Shown: positions 62,727-64,000 of the stretch, piece by piece
Position numbering within the stretch: the stretch's first letter is position 1
How the letters are laid out: every line of letters starts with the position of its first letter
Assembly: GCF_030268005.1 (NCBI RefSeq)
Contig: NZ_BRZC01000002.1
Location: forward strand, 310,001-374,000
DNA: 64,000 nt
Direction of reading: 5' to 3'
DNA from: Microbacterium arabinogalactanolyticum
Lineage (GTDB): Bacteria > Actinomycetota > Actinomycetes > Actinomycetales > Microbacteriaceae
Made by a program: the position numbers and the translations under genes
Notes under the pieces: model-generated
What the model saw: the letters and a program-made list of their open reading frames with translations, nothing else
What the model was told of the DNA's origin: nothing
Databases searched by the model: none

Positions 62727-64000
62727 ATGGACAACGTCGAGGAGCAGCATCCGGACCCACGGTTCGGACTCGTGCCCGGGGCGCACCGCCTCATGCGCCG
62801 GCTCGACGGCGCCGAGTCGCCGTTCACCGGAGAGCTCGTCAGCGACGGTGAGCACCGGAGGGTGCTCGTCGACACCGCGGCGATGGATGCCGTGCTGTGG
62901 GAGTTCGCAGGCGCGGAGCATGTCGCAGGCGTGCACGATCTCGTGCGGACCGCAGACGGTCACGGTGCGCTGGTTCCCTGGTGCGTCGAGCCGGTCGAGA
63001 CGTTGGTCGCCCGCCGGTGCGCCGCCGGACGTCCGTTGACGTCCGGCGAGACCGTGACTCTCGTCGGCAGCCTGCTGCGCGGGATCGTCGAGGTGGCGGG
63101 TCGTGCGGTCACCGGCCGCTGGTGGCTGGAGGACGGCGGGCGTCCGGTGTTCGTCCCGGGTGAGGGGGTCTCCAGCACGGCCGCGTCGGTGGCCGTCATC
63201 GAGCGGGTCAGAGACGGGTGCGCGGATCGCGCGATGCAGCGGATGCTGGTGCGGATCGCCGCGGGAATGGCGGATCACAGGGTGGTGCTGCGTGAGCTCG
63301 ACGCCTGGGAGGGCGAGCTGACCGAGCTCGCCGCCCCACGTGCCCTCGAGCGCGAGGTACCCGACATGGACGGCGCATGGCCGGCACCGGAGCGGGTGCG
63401 CGCCCTGCCATTCCACCGTGCTGGACTCGCCGAGGTGGCCGGGCAGCTGGAGGAGCGGCCCTCGCTCCGTGAACGGCTCGTGCTGATCGGCGCGCGTCTG
63501 CAGGAGCGCGTGCGCGACAGCATCCCGTCGAAGGCGAAGGTGTCCTCCGAGGTGGAGGCCGGAGCGGACGGCGCCGCGAGGACGCGCGCGCCGCGTGGAC
63601 GGGTGCTGCTGGTGGGCGCCGGTGCGGCGGCACTGGTGATCCTGGGCGGGCTGCTCTGGCCGGGCGGCGATGAGGATGCCGTGATGCCGCAGGCGGTCGC
63701 CGCGGATCGGCAGGCTTCCCCGTCCCCTTCGGCGTCAGAGCGCGGACAGGTCTCGCCGCCCGAGGAGCCGCAGCCCTCCGCCTCCGACGCTCCGGCGCCG
63801 GACCGGTCGCGACCCGACCGCGACGACGACGACGTCGAGAGGACGGCGACGCGACTGCTGAAGGCTATCGACGGATGCCGTGCGAAGAAGGACAGGGACT
63901 GCGCGGCCGCGATCGCGGCGGGTGGCGCGCAGGGCGTGCTCGATCGGCTCGGAGTCGACGCCGCGGGGCGGGACGTGACGCTGGTCGAGGACTACGGCGA
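62727..64000 (+). CDS. Membrane-anchored protein, unknown, cut by window end
   Basis: The reading frame is open from the ATG at 62727 to the end of the window (424 full codons). Residues 1-290 are cytoplasmic and soluble, with LVPGAHRLMRRLDG and a helical stretch; one membrane helix lies near residues 298-314 (VLLVGAGAAALVILGGLLW), then a Pro/Ser/Asp-rich linker and an outer domain with two Cys (DGCRAKKDRDC). Single-pass, inside-to-outside layout. Weak RBS (GGAG very close to the ATG). No family recognised. Confidence 0.7.
   Translation, partial: MDNVEEQHPDPRFGLVPGAHRLMRRLDGAESPFTGELVSDGEHRRVLVDTAAMDAVLWEFAGAEHVAGVHDLVRTADGHGALVPWCVEPVETLVARRCAAGRPLTSGETVTLVGSLLRGIVEVAGRAVTGRWWLEDGGRPVFVPGEGVSSTAASVAVIERVRDGCADRAMQRMLVRIAAGMADHRVVLRELDAWEGELTELAAPRALEREVPDMDGAWPAPERVRALPFHRAGLAEVAGQLEERPSLRERLVLIGARLQERVRDSIPSKAKVSSEVEAGADGAARTRAPRGRVLLVGAGAAALVILGGLLWPGGDEDAVMPQAVAADRQASPSPSASERGQVSPPEEPQPSASDAPAPDRSRPDRDDDDVERTATRLLKAIDGCRAKKDRDCAAAIAAGGAQGVLDRLGVDAAGRDVTLVEDYG

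Overview
The window is chromosomal DNA of a high-GC actinobacterium, most likely Microbacterium or a close Microbacteriaceae relative. The reasons are very high GC with strong G/C third positions, a type A RNase P RNA, actinobacterial marker families (DUF3145, DUF4191, CT398-like zinc-ribbon protein, polyphosphate glucokinase, GlnE beside GlnA2, a PucR/FasR-type regulator between aceE and fabD) and many genes that begin 6-7 bases after a TANNNT -10 box, as expected for leaderless mRNAs. I see no prophage, insertion sequence, CRISPR array, plasmid function or replication origin. Nearly all of it is ordinary core and accessory chromosome. Layout: 1-5.5 kb holds the 3' end of rpmE2, a DEDDh exonuclease, a LysE exporter, an SSB paralogue without an acidic tip, a lipoprotein, EttA and a thioesterase. 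5.5-13 kb holds TesB, an unknown protein divergent from it, a COG3573 flavoprotein, truncated hemoglobin, MscS and aminopeptidase N. 13-20 kb holds ferrochelatase, RpiB, an Nei-type glycosylase, an alanine/sodium symporter, PaiB, an amidohydrolase and Dps. 20-31 kb holds a gamma carbonic anhydrase-like protein, YihY, tRNA-Met, a lipoprotein, two small acidic proteins, an S33 hydrolase translationally coupled to a DUF262 protein, a 2OG-Fe(II) oxygenase-like protein, DUF3145, a possible small structured RNA and the divergent YczR/YczE pair. 31-39 kb is the fatty-acid/pyruvate block on the minus strand: aceE, a fasR-like regulator, fabD, fabH, acpP, fabF; then tRNA-Val. 39-49 kb holds a RibD-like reductase, a CDGSH protein coupled to a heme-oxygenase-like diiron protein, a membrane/acyltransferase/methyltransferase/aldo-keto cluster, the zinc-ribbon protein, a short family A DNA polymerase, rnpB and ppgK. 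49-60 kb is nitrogen assimilation (glnA2, glnE, and glnA1 about 8 kb further on) interleaved with a lipid kinase, a SulP transporter and a MarR/EamA pair. 60-64 kb holds a divergent RimB-like protease and RimK-like ligase, DUF4191 and the start of an unknown membrane protein. Functionally the window joins acetyl-CoA supply (PDH E1) to fatty-acid initiation and elongation under one PucR-type regulator, and places the adenylyltransferase GlnE beside one glutamine synthetase and near the other. The best leads for something undescribed are: the coupled CDGSH/diiron pair, in which all six metal ligands of the heme-oxygenase-like oxygenases can be picked out at the right spacing; a DUF262 protein whose C-terminal nuclease motif has lost its catalytic histidine; a possible structured RNA at about 28.81-28.92 kb; the RimK/RimB pair with an added C-terminal domain on RimK; and several unusual promoters (two divergent leaderless genes sharing overlapping -10 boxes, a 14-bp triplication at the rnpB promoter, a 32-bp duplication at another promoter, and a terminator hairpin lying inside the end of a coding sequence).
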